This document shows, one piece after another, positions 1 through 9,103 of a DNA stretch of 64,000 nucleotides; within the stretch, counting starts at the first letter, position 1; every line of letters starts with the position of its first letter. The notes under the pieces are model-generated. The model worked only from the letters and a program-made list of their open reading frames with translations. It did not search any database and had not been told where the DNA came from. Position numbers and translations under genes: made by a program. This stretch comes from Torulaspora globosa (taxonomy: Eukaryota; Ascomycota; Saccharomycetes; Saccharomycetales; Saccharomycetaceae), in NCBI RefSeq assembly GCF_014133895.1, contig NC_050729.1:558001-622000 (forward strand). Direction: 5' to 3'.

Positions 1-267
1 GGCGACAATCTGATCTATACGCTCCCATTGACGTTCAAAGAATCGCTACTCGGTTTCTCCAAGACAGTTCAGACAATTGATGGCCGTACTCTACCAATTT
101 CCAGGGTTCAGCCAATTCAACCCTCAGAATGTTCAACATACCCAGGTCAAGGTATGCCTATAACGAAGAAACCTGGCCAGAGAGGTGATCTAATTGTCAA
201 ATACAAGGTCGATTATCCAATTTCGCTAAATGATGCTCAAAAGCGTGCCATTGATGAGAACTTCTGA
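1..267 (+). CDS. SIS1: Hsp40 co-chaperone Sis1, C-terminal end (partial)
   Basis: The reading frame is open from base 1 to the TGA at 265-267, so only the last 88 residues are present and the start lies outside the window. The residues match the end of the class II J-protein Sis1: the second C-terminal beta-sandwich domain, the proline-glycine stretch around YPGQGMP, and the final IVKYKVDYPISLNDAQKRAI segment. Sis1 delivers substrates to cytosolic Hsp70 (Ssa) and is essential in S. cerevisiae. The only neighbour here is CBF5, which is convergent with it. The family assignment is secure; nothing can be said about the J domain or the G/F region. Confidence 0.95.
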   Translation, partial: GDNLIYTLPLTFKESLLGFSKTVQTIDGRTLPISRVQPIQPSECSTYPGQGMPITKKPGQRGDLIVKYKVDYPISLNDAQKRAIDENF

Positions 268-542
268 ACTGGCCAATCAATTCAACTCTTCATCCTGTAC
301 ATTAAAACGGAGCTAAGCAGGAATCAGCAAACTGCGAACGATAATGGCGGCATCTCTTTTTTTCACGCGAATTTTCTGACAGATTTATCCTATTAATGCA
401 ATTGGGAACTAACTATATAATCATCGTCATAGATTTCAAAAGTATTTTTCACGATATTAATATGTGCTTGTCCTTACGTGGACGAGTGTTATAAACAATA
501 TACAATGCGATAATGAAACTATCAAGCTCACAATTCAGAAAT

Positions 543-2003
543 TTAAGCCTTGGACTTTTTCTTCTTCTTTTCAGGCTCGTCTTGAGAACTCTCTGATTTT
601 CTTTTCTTATCCTTCTTTTCCTTCTTATCCTTCTTGTCCTTCTTTTCCTTTTTCTCCTTCTTCCCTTTCTTCTCTTCCTTCTCCTTCTTCTTGTCCAGCT
701 GCTTATCATCCTCTGCTTTATCGTCGATTTCTTTCTCTTCAACCTCTACCTCAACTTTTTTAACCTCTTCGATCAAAGGAGCTGCCTCAGATTGTTTGGA
801 AGTGGTTGCTGCAGGTGCTGCAGATGCTTCGGCATTGTCTAAAGGAACGTAGTTCTTTTTCCATTCTTCTGGAGTGCTTTCATTGACACGGCCGTACTTA
901 TCTAGCTTACCGTCCGCCTTCAGTTGCTTCTTCTTTTGGGCTATTGGACCCAAACCCCATCTCCTTGGGTAAAGATCTCTTTCCATGATACATCTCTTGA
1001 CCTTAGCGACTACACCGTGATCGCAAGTGGCCAAATCAACGGTAGACATTTGAGCAATTGCTACTGCAATGGCTTCACCTTTAGTACTGATCAAGACGAC
1101 CTCATCGTAGAGTTCGATGCCATCTTCATAACGAAGCAAACCTGGGATCATCAGTTTAGCACCATAACATACGGCATTGACGGCCGAATCTTTAACCACT
1201 ATCCTCTTATAGCCAACGAGTAAGGTCTCCAAAGGTTGGATGATTCTTCTCAAGTAGGATTCATCTCTGGTGTTATCGTAAGTCCATTGAGCATCCAGCA
1301 CGTCATGTAGAGTGACCATGTTATCGTTCTCGGATAGTGCACCAGATCTCACACGACGCAGTTCTTGCATATGGCCACCAACGCCCAAAAGCATACCTAA
1401 GTGAACGCAGAGCGTACGCATATAAGTACCAGCTTCGCATGAAGCCCAGAAAACACCCAAGTTTCTCTTGTTGTCGAACTCGATCAAATTTGAATCATAA
1501 ATGGTACGCACACGCAATTGACGCTTCACGGCAGAGATTAATGGTGGCCTCTGGAACAGCGCACCAGTCAAGTTCTCCAACGAGCGGCCCAAATCCTTCT
1601 CATCCTTCAAAGCGTCGTGCAGTCTGACAATACAAACATACTCTTTACCAGCTCCCTGCTGAGATTTCACCAATCTGGTAGCTCTGTCAATACACACAAT
1701 CAGACAACCGGTGACTTTAGGATCCAACGTACCTGAGTGACCTGTCTTTTCGCAACGAAGAATTCGCTTGATCCAAGCAACCACTTCGTGAGAAGATGGG
1801 TTTGATGGTTTATCCAAGTTTATAACACCAGAGCTCACGTACGATTTCAAATCTCTTTTCAAAGGGGAGCTTCCGACAGGAATTGGAGTATAATGACCAC
1901 TTCTAACCAATAGTTTGTCGTAATTTTTCAGCAACAATGGCCACTCGCTAGTGTCAGCCGAGGGACCAGTGGATTCAGGTTTGATTACGTACTCCTTAGA
2001 CAT
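543..2003 (-). CDS. CBF5: H/ACA snoRNP pseudouridine synthase Cbf5 (dyskerin)
   Basis: A 486-residue protein, close to the family's usual length. The TruB catalytic motif [11 protein letters not shown] lies near residues 89-99 with the catalytic aspartate at about D94. A PUA domain follows around 265-340. The C-terminal tail from about residue 430 is made of KKD/KKE-type lysine-rich repeats, as in yeast Cbf5; these repeats also create spurious basic open frames on both strands at 449-763. Cbf5 is the catalytic subunit of H/ACA snoRNPs and pseudouridylates rRNA in the nucleolus. The start is an ATG at 2003. The upstream region carries RRPE- and PAC-like ribosome-biogenesis motifs and a Cbf1-type site (separate entry). 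In S. cerevisiae the gene lies on chr XII, away from STP22, so its neighbourhood here is different. Confidence 0.97.
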   Translation of the reverse strand: MSKEYVIKPESTGPSADTSEWPLLLKNYDKLLVRSGHYTPIPVGSSPLKRDLKSYVSSGVINLDKPSNPSSHEVVAWIKRILRCEKTGHSGTLDPKVTGCLIVCIDRATRLVKSQQGAGKEYVCIVRLHDALKDEKDLGRSLENLTGALFQRPPLISAVKRQLRVRTIYDSNLIEFDNKRNLGVFWASCEAGTYMRTLCVHLGMLLGVGGHMQELRRVRSGALSENDNMVTLHDVLDAQWTYDNTRDESYLRRIIQPLETLLVGYKRIVVKDSAVNAVCYGAKLMIPGLLRYEDGIELYDEVVLISTKGEAIAVAIAQMSTVDLATCDHGVVAKVKRCIMERDLYPRRWGLGPIAQKKKQLKADGKLDKYGRVNESTPEEWKKNYVPLDNAEASAAPAATTSKQSEAAPLIEEVKKVEVEVEEKEIDDKAEDDKQLDKKKEKEEKKGKKEKKEKKDKKDKKEKKDKKRKSESSQDEPEKKKKKSKA

Positions 2004-2097
2004 AATGTTGATGAAGAAGTCACTTCTGGGATGCCTCGCTCAGCAATGCCTTTGCACAACGTTGGTAAACGGTATAAACCTGTGAAATAAGTCTATC

Positions 2098-2147
2098 AAC
2101 TCATCTCATCGACAATGAAAATTTTTCAAAACATTTGGTCACGTGAC
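2098..2147 (-). promoter_or_regulatory. CBF5 promoter elements (RRPE, PAC-like, CACGTG)
   Basis: Upstream of the CBF5 start, 2116-2126 reads TGAAAATTTTT, an RRPE match. 2105-2112 reads CTCATCGA, one base away from the reverse PAC motif. 2138-2147 is the palindrome GTCACGTGAC, a perfect Cbf1/E-box type site. RRPE plus PAC is the usual promoter signature of S. cerevisiae ribosome-biogenesis genes, which fits CBF5. Function is inferred from motif matches only. Confidence 0.5.
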
Positions 2148-2252
2148 AGTTCTAAAGCTAACCTCTCGTTCTAAGCGATTTCTCGAAGTGAAGTTGAACC
2201 GAACAGTAAGCTTATTATAGTGAATAGTCGATGAAGATGAGCCTGAAGATGG

Positions 2253-3541
2253 CTACAGTTGCCGGTCTAGCTGGGCGATAACTTTCTGTATATGCAGTCT
2301 GACCAAGAACTGCTCACGGGCCAACGCTCTGGTTTTCTTGACGAAAATGTCCAGTCTGATGACCTCATTGGTCAAAAGACGGTTCAATGTGTTAAAGGCA
2401 TCAGAGAGGGCGCAATCTTTGGCAACTAATCTGTAAAGTTGACCCACTATATTGTTTTCCGTAGCTATGATGGTACTGGGGTCGGGGTCATCGCCTTGCC
2501 TGCTCTCATACGCCGCAGTTTGTTCAACTTGTCTGTGCATGGCGTCGATCTGCTTGCTGAGAGACTCTTTGGTCTGCTCGATAGCCTCGAAGGATCTTTG
2601 TAGCGTAGCTTCCTCGTATGCAAGAGCCATCTCGAATTGCTTGATTGTGTTTCTGATTGCAGCCTTACGGCCTTCAAGACTTTCTTCAGCGGCTAGAGAG
2701 CTCGAGAGCCGTATTTCCCTGAGACTTTGCTGGAGGTGCTCGATGGCTTTCACATGCCTCGTGTTTTCATTGACATTGATATCGCAGTCCAGAAGGTCGG
2801 TCGAAGCTGCAGTAGGTGGCCTTTCTGGAATGCGAGGTGGACCTGTGTGAGACGGCGTTATAGGGGCGAGCCCAGCACTTGCCGAAATATGAGGAGGAAC
2901 TGGCAATGGAGGACCGCTTACGTGGGCTGTTGGCCTTGGCGGCACTGTTGGTGGCTTCGGTGGTAAATCTGGCAGCGAATCCGCTGGGGATGGTCGCCAC
3001 GCTCTGGGATCGGTATCCGATAACAGTAGCTCATTCCTGAAATTGATGCTTGTAAGCTCTTCTATCAGCTGCGGCAAGTTGCTCAGTTCGGGACGCCAAT
3101 GATCCAGCATCGGCAGTCGAATTTCTCCGTCAGCCGCTACATATCTTCCAGTGCAAGGTCTTGAGCCTGCTGCAGATTCCAAGTCAATGAACAACAGCGG
3201 ATGTTCAACCGGGTAGCTCATTGGTAGCCAGACTAGTATGGGGAGCGCTGGTCCGACTTCCAACTTCCCGTATATGCATAGAAGCAGCTCTGAGGTCCCA
3301 TTGGTGTTGGTAAATACTCTGGTTCTCGGCCGCAACTGTTTGAACCGACTCAGCAACGCAACGGCGTCGTGAAACGTTCTTCTTGGATCTTGATATATCT
3401 GTAGTTTGACGTTAGTTGAAAGCTTTTGCAACTTTATCCCGCCATGTCAGTTATACATACAGGTTGAATGACATTGAAAAGCCAATTTATCACTGGTTCT
3501 GGCAGCTCCACACTTCTACTATTCGCTGCGTTATGCGGCAT
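2253..3541 (-). CDS. STP22: ESCRT-I subunit Stp22/Vps23 (TSG101), two exons
   Basis: Exon 1 is 3541-3461 (27 codons from ATG), the intron is 3460-3399 (62 nt) and exon 2 is 3398-2253, giving 408 residues. The intron starts GTATGT, has the branch-like CAACTAAC and ends CTACAG. Splicing restores the conserved run VIQPIYQDPRRTFHDA at the start of the UEV domain. The frame without splicing would begin inside the intron and lose the N-terminus of that domain. The order is UEV (about 1-160), proline-rich linker (about 160-240), coiled coil (about 260-330) and a C-terminal steadiness box. Stp22 binds ubiquitinated cargo and starts sorting into multivesicular bodies. As I recall, the S. cerevisiae gene has no intron. 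Divergent from VMA9, as on S. cerevisiae chr III. Confidence 0.93.
3399..3460 (-). other. Spliceosomal intron in STP22
   Basis: A 62-nt intron in phase 0 with 5' site GTATGT (at 3460 going down), branch-like sequence CAACTAAC and 3' site ACAG. It is very short for a yeast intron, and the branch-to-3' site distance is also short. The evidence is that the joined exons recover conserved Stp22 sequence across the junction. Confidence 0.9.
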
Positions 3542-3732
3542 CTCTTTAGCATGATCCGATTGGACGCCTAGTAGCCAGTGGATCCTTCTCTATGGTCTTG
3601 TTCTGAACTTAGCTGTCCGGCGTTGTCAGGCGAGCAAGATAGCGAAGCTGATTAAAGGTTTACAAGTTGGAACATGTTGCATAATGCGAAGTCAAAACCA
3701 TAAGAACAAAAGAGAAGGAATTCGAAGTCACC

Positions 3733-4095
3733 ATGAGTTTGTATGCTTGAATACTTCGGCCTCATTTAGCGGCATCTCCTTGCTTTCCGATCTATCATAC
3801 TAACCAAGGACAGTTACGTCGTTGTTGCAACTTTTCTGGCTGTTGCTTTGGTCTCAGTAGCGTTCTGGGTTTTCGCTCCAAAGACAAATCAAACGTATGT
3901 GAAGTTATTTACCTATTGTAATGAGTCTCCATTATTTGCCTGTTACTAACTAATCTATATCGCAGTGTCTGGAGGAGCACGGTCATATTATCCTTATCGA
4001 TGATGTTTCTAATGTGGGCCATCACTTATCTATGCCAGCTCCATCCCTTGGTTATGCCCCGCCGTTCTGATCTAAGGCCAGAGTTTGCCGAATGA
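3733..4095 (+). CDS. VMA9: V-ATPase V0 subunit e (Vma9), three exons
   Basis: Exons 3733-3740, 3814-3894 and 3966-4095 join to 219 nt encoding 72 residues. Intron 1 (3741-3813) begins GTATGC and contains TACTAACC then ACAG. Intron 2 (3895-3965) begins GTATGT, contains TACTAAC and ends CGCAG. The product starts MSFYVVVATFLAV, has two membrane segments, and ends LHPLVMPRRSDLRPEFAE, nearly identical to the end of S. cerevisiae Vma9, which is 73 residues and also has two introns. Subunit e is a small hydrophobic part of the membrane V0 sector needed for assembly of the vacuolar proton pump. Neighbours STP22 and LDB16 are as in S. cerevisiae. It is too short and too split to appear as a single open frame. 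Confidence 0.96.
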
Positions 4096-4744
4096 GTAAG
4101 GTTGCGAACAGAGAAGGAGGTCGGATGAGTGTTCATGCCGTTAGGCTACGATTTTGTTCTATTCAAAGCTGATGAAAATACCTGGACTGATGGCCGCGAA
4201 CCAATATAATCAATTTACGTGCAAGATCTTGTCGACTAGCGATAATATATAGAGAAACACCAAATCCTGCCGAGCTGCAATGGCTCGGCAAGCCGAATGA
4301 TGCATTCACATGATCCAGACAACGTCTCAAGCACGGATGTATCAAAAAATGTGCAAAAGACGTCCCCTGGCTTTTTCTTCTCCATCACCAGAACCCATTA
4401 TCTCATGGAAGAGAAGGAAATATGGGGCAGAAACAGGAGTACACAAAAAACCCTAGCAGGTGCCTATAGTCTTATAGGCAGGGGCTAAGAACCTAAGGCT
4501 CATCCATTATATCGGATTAATCCACTCTACACTGGATCTGTAACATGGAAAGTAGAATATGTGCTAACCAATATATTAAAAAACTCTGCCTTTTATAAGA
4601 AAAGTTTTCGCGCGAAGGCCGGGTGACTTGAATTTATTGTTTACGGCCTATTTTGTTAAAGGTTCAAGCTGCGATGGCCATTACTGCCACAGTGACCTTA
4701 GAAGGAAGAAAGTGTGCTCATCAATAGCTATTTGAGTCCGATTC
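4096..4744. other. Intergenic region with strong hairpins; possible snR43 locus
   Basis: No protein gene. Three stable inverted repeats lie here: 4268-4275 with 4283-4290 (TGCCGAGC stem); 4375-4385 with 4405-4415 (10 of 11 pairs), enclosed by CCCC 4364-4367 and GGGG 4424-4427; and 4461-4468 with 4473-4480 (TGCCTATA stem). After the second hairpin, 4433-4438 reads ACAGGA, which fits the H-box pattern ANANNA. From memory, S. cerevisiae carries the H/ACA snoRNA snR43 between VMA9 and LDB16 on the same strand, so this is the expected place. I could not fix the ends or a convincing 3' ACA box. Confidence 0.35.
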
Positions 4745-5710
4745 ATGGGTGGAGTGGGCTCACTGCTACAGATCTCCAAAGATCTTGGGCTTTTAGTGGC
4801 TTCCGCTGCCGGATTTTGTGCAGCGCTGCTGTTTAGCTTAACATGGAACATCGCTCATGTGGCGTACCGATTCATTATTTCAAAGGTTTATTCTCTCCTT
4901 TATGCTTTTATTTGGTCACCATGTTTTATTATTGCGTCGAACACGTTGCAGCTTGTGTTTCTGCCAATAAACATACCTCTGAGAATTTTGGTTGGCACTA
5001 CAATGCAAAGGATTATTGTTCAAGCGAATTCCTGGACCAATGGTTATGTGCTGACAACGATTTCGCAATATGCGTTGGTCCTCATAGTTTTTGGCGTCAC
5101 TTTGGGAGCCATTTGTGGCGCCTGCCTCGGTTTCATTCATTCAGTCACCAGAGTGCCCAAAGTTGTTGTCGACATACCAATACTTTTCTGGAAACGTATC
5201 CCTGCCGTTCTAAGATATACGAGAAACCTCCTACTTCCGAAGGCTGCTTCTGAGCTCAAGACCTACGTGCCCGAAGACATTCGCATACCGACTCCCAGTC
5301 CATCGATACCGCCCTCTGAAATCCTGGAACCGCTGTTCACTGACATGCCGCAGACGCTCAACAGTAAATTTGGCAAAACCATGTGGCAAAGGCATTCAAC
5401 ATCATCCAAGGAAAGTGTTCTGGAAAGGGCATCGAAACTGCCAAGCGATTTTTTCCAGCAGAAAAGCACTTTGTCGGATTTGAGAAGTGAACATCCGCAG
5501 TATTATTATCAGAGTCCCGCCCAATCACCTCGAAACGTGACTCAGGATGACTCTAGCCATAGCTCAACCAACATATGGGACAGATACGATGAGCTACCCA
5601 CCACCTTGAGGACGGAAGGCGGTATGAGCACTCTCTACAGTAGACGACCCTTTACGTTTCCAGAAAAGGGAGAAAGAGAACAGCTTAACCGACTAAGAAG
5701 AGGAGAATAA
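4745..5710 (+). CDS. LDB16: Lipid-droplet protein Ldb16 (seipin partner), probable
   Basis: 321 residues from an ATG at 4745. The N-terminal 140 residues hold several hydrophobic segments (about 15-35, 45-80, 105-135). The remainder is hydrophilic and rich in Ser/Pro, ending in a basic tail. The assignment rests mainly on position: VMA9, then LDB16, then PGS1 with the same strands as S. cerevisiae chr III. Hydrophobic N-terminus plus polar C-terminus also agrees with Ldb16, which works with seipin Sei1 at ER/lipid-droplet contacts. The protein is longer than S. cerevisiae Ldb16 (256 residues as I recall). I see no sequence motif that would decide the case by itself. Confidence 0.75.
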   Translation: MGGVGSLLQISKDLGLLVASAAGFCAALLFSLTWNIAHVAYRFIISKVYSLLYAFIWSPCFIIASNTLQLVFLPINIPLRILVGTTMQRIIVQANSWTNGYVLTTISQYALVLIVFGVTLGAICGACLGFIHSVTRVPKVVVDIPILFWKRIPAVLRYTRNLLLPKAASELKTYVPEDIRIPTPSPSIPPSEILEPLFTDMPQTLNSKFGKTMWQRHSTSSKESVLERASKLPSDFFQQKSTLSDLRSEHPQYYYQSPAQSPRNVTQDDSSHSSTNIWDRYDELPTTLRTEGGMSTLYSRRPFTFPEKGEREQLNRLRRGE

Positions 5711-6418
5711 TGATGAATTGTGTATCTCACCATAATGAATGAAATGTTTATAGTGTTTTTTTGCCTTTTCTTTCACGATGAAATGTGTCGTTTAGCCACT
5801 AAACATTAAATGTTCACAAATACTGCATGTCAATAAGCAAAAGAAGACACACTTTAGGCGTATTGCTTAATATCCATGGCATGCTGTGGTCCAATATACT
5901 CGTTCGTGCGCTCTACGGGGTCAAAACTGCAAAACCTTGCTGGTTTCTTTTCTTTTCTAGCAATCTTCATTAAGCTTATTCATGGGACCAGTACCTTATT
6001 GAACTGAATGCAAGCCAATTAATTTTCATCTCTAGCAGGATAGGCTAAAATATTCCACGGAATCTGTATACTCGTGAAGAGACGGCTTATAAATAGCCAT
6101 GATTTCGCTTCCGGGGTGAGCGACGGTTTTGAGCTCAGCAGGAATCTTCGAGCGGCTGTTAATTAGCTAAGTGGGAATGCAGCCTCCTGCCGATGGAAAG
6201 CTATGGCCAGGCCATAGATGCTCTTTGTTGCAGCCCCATCGCTCGAAGCACGATCGAAGCAGAGCGTTAGTGTTTCGTCTTGATATACGTATTGCATTTT
6301 CTGAGCCATGCAAGCAAAAGCGGTCAAGTCATGCAGCATGATGGAACTTCAGGATCGATGCAATTCCACCTGGTTAAACCATTCTGGTTAAATTGACAGA
6401 TGTCTTGGAGTAAAAAAA
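5711..6418. other. Intergenic, nothing recognised
   Basis: About 700 bases between the end of LDB16 and the 3' end of tRNA-Arg. No credible open frame, intron signal or repeat was found. The run of T on the tRNA coding strand (A at 6412-6418) is its Pol III terminator. Confidence 0.6.
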
Positions 6419-6490
6419 CACTCACGGTGGGGGTCGAACCCACAATCTTCTGATTAGAAGTCAGACGCGTTGCCATTACGCCACGCGAGC
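6419..6490 (-). tRNA. tRNA-Arg(UCU)
   Basis: 72 nt, read on the minus strand from G at 6490 to the discriminator G at 6419. It starts GCTCGCGTGGCGTAATGG (A box), has an anticodon loop CTTCTAA with anticodon TCT, and carries the B box GGTTCGACCCC. The acceptor stem GCTCGCG pairs with CGTGAGT including wobbles. A Pol III T-run follows directly (complement of 6412-6418). It has no intron. The sequence is nearly identical to the S. cerevisiae tR(UCU) as remembered. Confidence 0.96.
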
Positions 6491-7108
6491 TTGAAATTGG
6501 TTGGATATGTTATAATACTAAGCCGATATTACTTCTGTAACTCAGTCGTTAGGTTAGAGTATCTTGAAGTAACTTAAACAGTAAGTCATCAAGAACAGGA
6601 ACGAATCAATTATTACTTATTTCTATTTTAACCTAAAAACTAAGTACAGATAAATTGCCACTTGGATCTAACCTAGCTGGCCTCCTATTTATATGTTACA
6701 ATTCCACATTGGATTCCTCTAATTTGGTTCTAATAGTACCTTCTGATTCGTATCACCCGATTATGCTAAGACTCGTAAGAACCATCAGAGATCCCAATCT
6801 GTTCGACCGACTATCTCTTGTGAATAACTCTTCTAATTTGTATTTTTTGTTTTTCGATCGGGTGGCCGCATGTCAGTATCCAACTTTGTGACACTTTGTT
6901 CCTGTGTCACTATTTGTTTCTCCGTCACCAATAGATCGAGGTACTGGGATATAAAAGGAGGACACAAATCCATCTACTCTCTTTCTTGATGTTAAATCAT
7001 TTGTTGCACTTTTTTTTTCTCTTCTAGATGAATAAGAAAGAAACTTCATTCGAACTATTCTTTCTATTTCATCTTTCTAATTAATCTAATACTTAATTTC
7101 CTACAAAA
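6491..7108. other. AT-rich intergenic region upstream of tRNA-Arg; coiled-coil gene promoter
   Basis: The left part starts a TGTTATAATA stretch at 6508, 17 bp from the mature tRNA 5' end. That is the spacing at which Ty3-type LTRs insert, but I could not find a matching 3' LTR end, so an LTR is not called. The right part is the promoter of the gene at 7109 (separate entry). Confidence 0.35.
6950..6969 (+). promoter_or_regulatory. TATA box and middle-sporulation-element match
   Basis: TATAAAAG occupies 6950-6957 and GACACAAAT occupies 6961-6969. The latter fits the Ndt80 middle sporulation element gNCRCAAAW. A weaker inverted copy (GTCACAAAG) is at 6892-6884. The start codon at 7109 is about 140 bp downstream. 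Meiotic expression is an inference from the motif and from the same pairing upstream of the paralog. Confidence 0.45.
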
Positions 7109-9103
7109 ATGTCCGTTTACGAAGTTAAGTACAATACATCTGCTTCTGACCCATGGGCACCTTTTAACGAAGCAATCAAAAGAAGGCAAGAGAACCCTGA
7201 ATCATTCAACGAACAAGTTCCATGGCCATGGATAGATGAATCGGAAAATGAAAACGTCCAAACAGTGTTTGAGCAACAGGGATCGTTAGCCGACGAAAAT
7301 CAAGGCAATCAGACTGCACAGGAAGAATTCTGTGAGCAAGAAAATGCATCCGATTCTAAGGATTGCGAAAACCGCGAATCTGAGTCCGGCAGCTCCAGGT
7401 ACGACGACTCTGAAACTGACGAGTCCGAATACGAAGAATATGATGGGCCAGACGATTACATTACTGATGTTTTCGACATCACCAACTTCAATCCTGCCGT
7501 TGAAGACGCTATCGTTTATTACAACAAAACGGGCGCTAACCGCCGCACTGTTGAGTATAAAAAAGAGCTGGCGGCTATTATCAATAAACAAAGAGAAGAC
7601 TACTACTCTCCACCTTCGAATGATGATACTCCATCATCGGATGATTCTGATTCTTCGCAGGAACTACCTGTGTTTCCATTACCACCTTACAATCCTTTGT
7701 TTGATGATATCAGGCAGAAGCGTTCTGAAAGGAGGCTCCAATTTGGAACAACTAGGGTAATACGATTCAAGGGGAGTGATATTGTTGCTAAGGATGGTTC
7801 AAAGGTTCCAAAAGATAAATTGCCAGGCAAATCAATTCTGAAGAATGAGAAAGATCAGTTTGTGACACCCAATCATGATTTCGAATTGGTGGGCGAAAGC
7901 GAACTTTCTGCTGCTATTGGAAGGCTATACAATCTATGTGACATGCCTTTGGAGGTTCTAGACAAGAATGAGCCGGTTCATTCAACTGAAAATTTGGCCG
8001 CCGGTTTTGCAAATGCATTAAAGTATCAGCAACTTTGCTGGAAGCGTATGAGCGAGGAAGCAGTCCGCGTTAGAGATGAAGCACTAAAAAGGCGTAAAAC
8101 GGAAATAGAAGCGCTCAAGCTTGAGAAAGACGCTCTAAATGTGGAGGTTGCTGAGCTCAGACAAAAGTTGCGGGAAAAAGAGATCAACTTGGAGGATGTG
8201 GTAAGGAAAAGCCGCATTGATCTAAGTTTAGCAGAAGAGAAGAAGCAGGATCTGAAACAAGCCATTGTCCAAATGGAAGTAATAAAACTCGACTTGCTAG
8301 AAGTCAGGTCAATGGCGGATGAGCTGCAGGTTGAGAATGACGCTCTGAGGAAGGAACTCAAGAGCTGTCAAAATAATCTGCAGGAACAGAAAGAAGTCAG
8401 TAAGCCTCTTCTCATAAAGATCAAAGAACTGGAGGCAAGAGTACTAAAGGAACAAAAGTACACGGTTGACAGTCAGCAAAAGCTAGCGTTCTTAGAGCGC
8501 TACAGGAGGGAAAGTTTCGTGTTGCAAAAAAAAATTGAAGACCTCGAGGAATCCAACAGGAAGCTTGTTACTGAAAGTGGAAAGCTTCAGGAGGTAAATG
8601 ATGATTTGCTTCGCCAAAGCAACCTCTTGAAGAATTCCCTAACACTTACTGTTGAGAACTTGAAGACGTCAAACAAAAGAGAAGCCGAACTCGCAAAGGC
8701 AAACAAAAATCTGGTCAAACAGCTAGATGAGTCCAATGCGAATGTCAGGCGACTTGTCGACACGAATACTGCTTATAAGGCAAAATTCCACTTGAAGTAC
8801 CAAGAGTTCGAAAAAAGGTACGCTCAAGCGTGGGCGGACTGCAATAATAGACGCAAAGAAATCGAGAAAACCAAACTCGAGATGGAGAAAATGGGTGGGA
8901 CCCTGAGAGAAACGAGAAAAGAGATGGCCAGGAAAAGGGGGCATAATACAGTCAGTATTTGTAGCGCAAACATGGTAGTACACGAACCGCCCATTGACGT
9001 GTCAACAGCCCAAAGTTCTCACGTCAAGAGGCGGCATCGAATATTCCAGTCGCTCACAAATAGATTTTATTCCTCCCCTGTGATTAACGCTGGAGAAGTT
9101 TAA
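7109..9103 (+). CDS. Coiled-coil protein of unknown function, copy A
   Basis: 664 residues. Residues 1-210 are acidic and low in complexity (E/D/S rich, with a Ser/Asp run near 175 and a proline patch near 190). A conserved block at about 212-290 includes FGTTRVIRF, GKSILKN and RLYNLCDMPLEVLDKNE. From about 320 to 610 there is a long, almost unbroken coiled coil, followed by a basic tail. It is clearly paralogous to the gene at 27436-29118: the TTRV.F, ILK, .YN.CD.P and coiled-coil sections align in the same order. I do not recognise an S. cerevisiae ortholog; nothing like it lies between LDB16 and PGS1 there. Architecture and a sporulation-type promoter suggest a structural meiotic protein such as a spindle-pole or prospore-membrane component, but this is a guess. 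Confidence 0.85.
   Translation: MSVYEVKYNTSASDPWAPFNEAIKRRQENPESFNEQVPWPWIDESENENVQTVFEQQGSLADENQGNQTAQEEFCEQENASDSKDCENRESESGSSRYDDSETDESEYEEYDGPDDYITDVFDITNFNPAVEDAIVYYNKTGANRRTVEYKKELAAIINKQREDYYSPPSNDDTPSSDDSDSSQELPVFPLPPYNPLFDDIRQKRSERRLQFGTTRVIRFKGSDIVAKDGSKVPKDKLPGKSILKNEKDQFVTPNHDFELVGESELSAAIGRLYNLCDMPLEVLDKNEPVHSTENLAAGFANALKYQQLCWKRMSEEAVRVRDEALKRRKTEIEALKLEKDALNVEVAELRQKLREKEINLEDVVRKSRIDLSLAEEKKQDLKQAIVQMEVIKLDLLEVRSMADELQVENDALRKELKSCQNNLQEQKEVSKPLLIKIKELEARVLKEQKYTVDSQQKLAFLERYRRESFVLQKKIEDLEESNRKLVTESGKLQEVNDDLLRQSNLLKNSLTLTVENLKTSNKREAELAKANKNLVKQLDESNANVRRLVDTNTAYKAKFHLKYQEFEKRYAQAWADCNNRRKEIEKTKLEMEKMGGTLRETRKEMARKRGHNTVSICSANMVVHEPPIDVSTAQSSHVKRRHRIFQSLTNRFYSSPVINAGEV

Noticed and set aside
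449..763. Highly basic and Ser/Phe-rich open frames overlapping the end of CBF5
   Set aside because: They are other-frame reflections of the lysine-rich KKD/KKE repeat tail of Cbf5.
6508..6720. Possible solo LTR upstream of tRNA-Arg beginning TGTTATAATA
   Set aside because: The 17-bp spacing from the tRNA is suggestive, but no matching ACA-type 3' end, target duplication or second copy could be seen.
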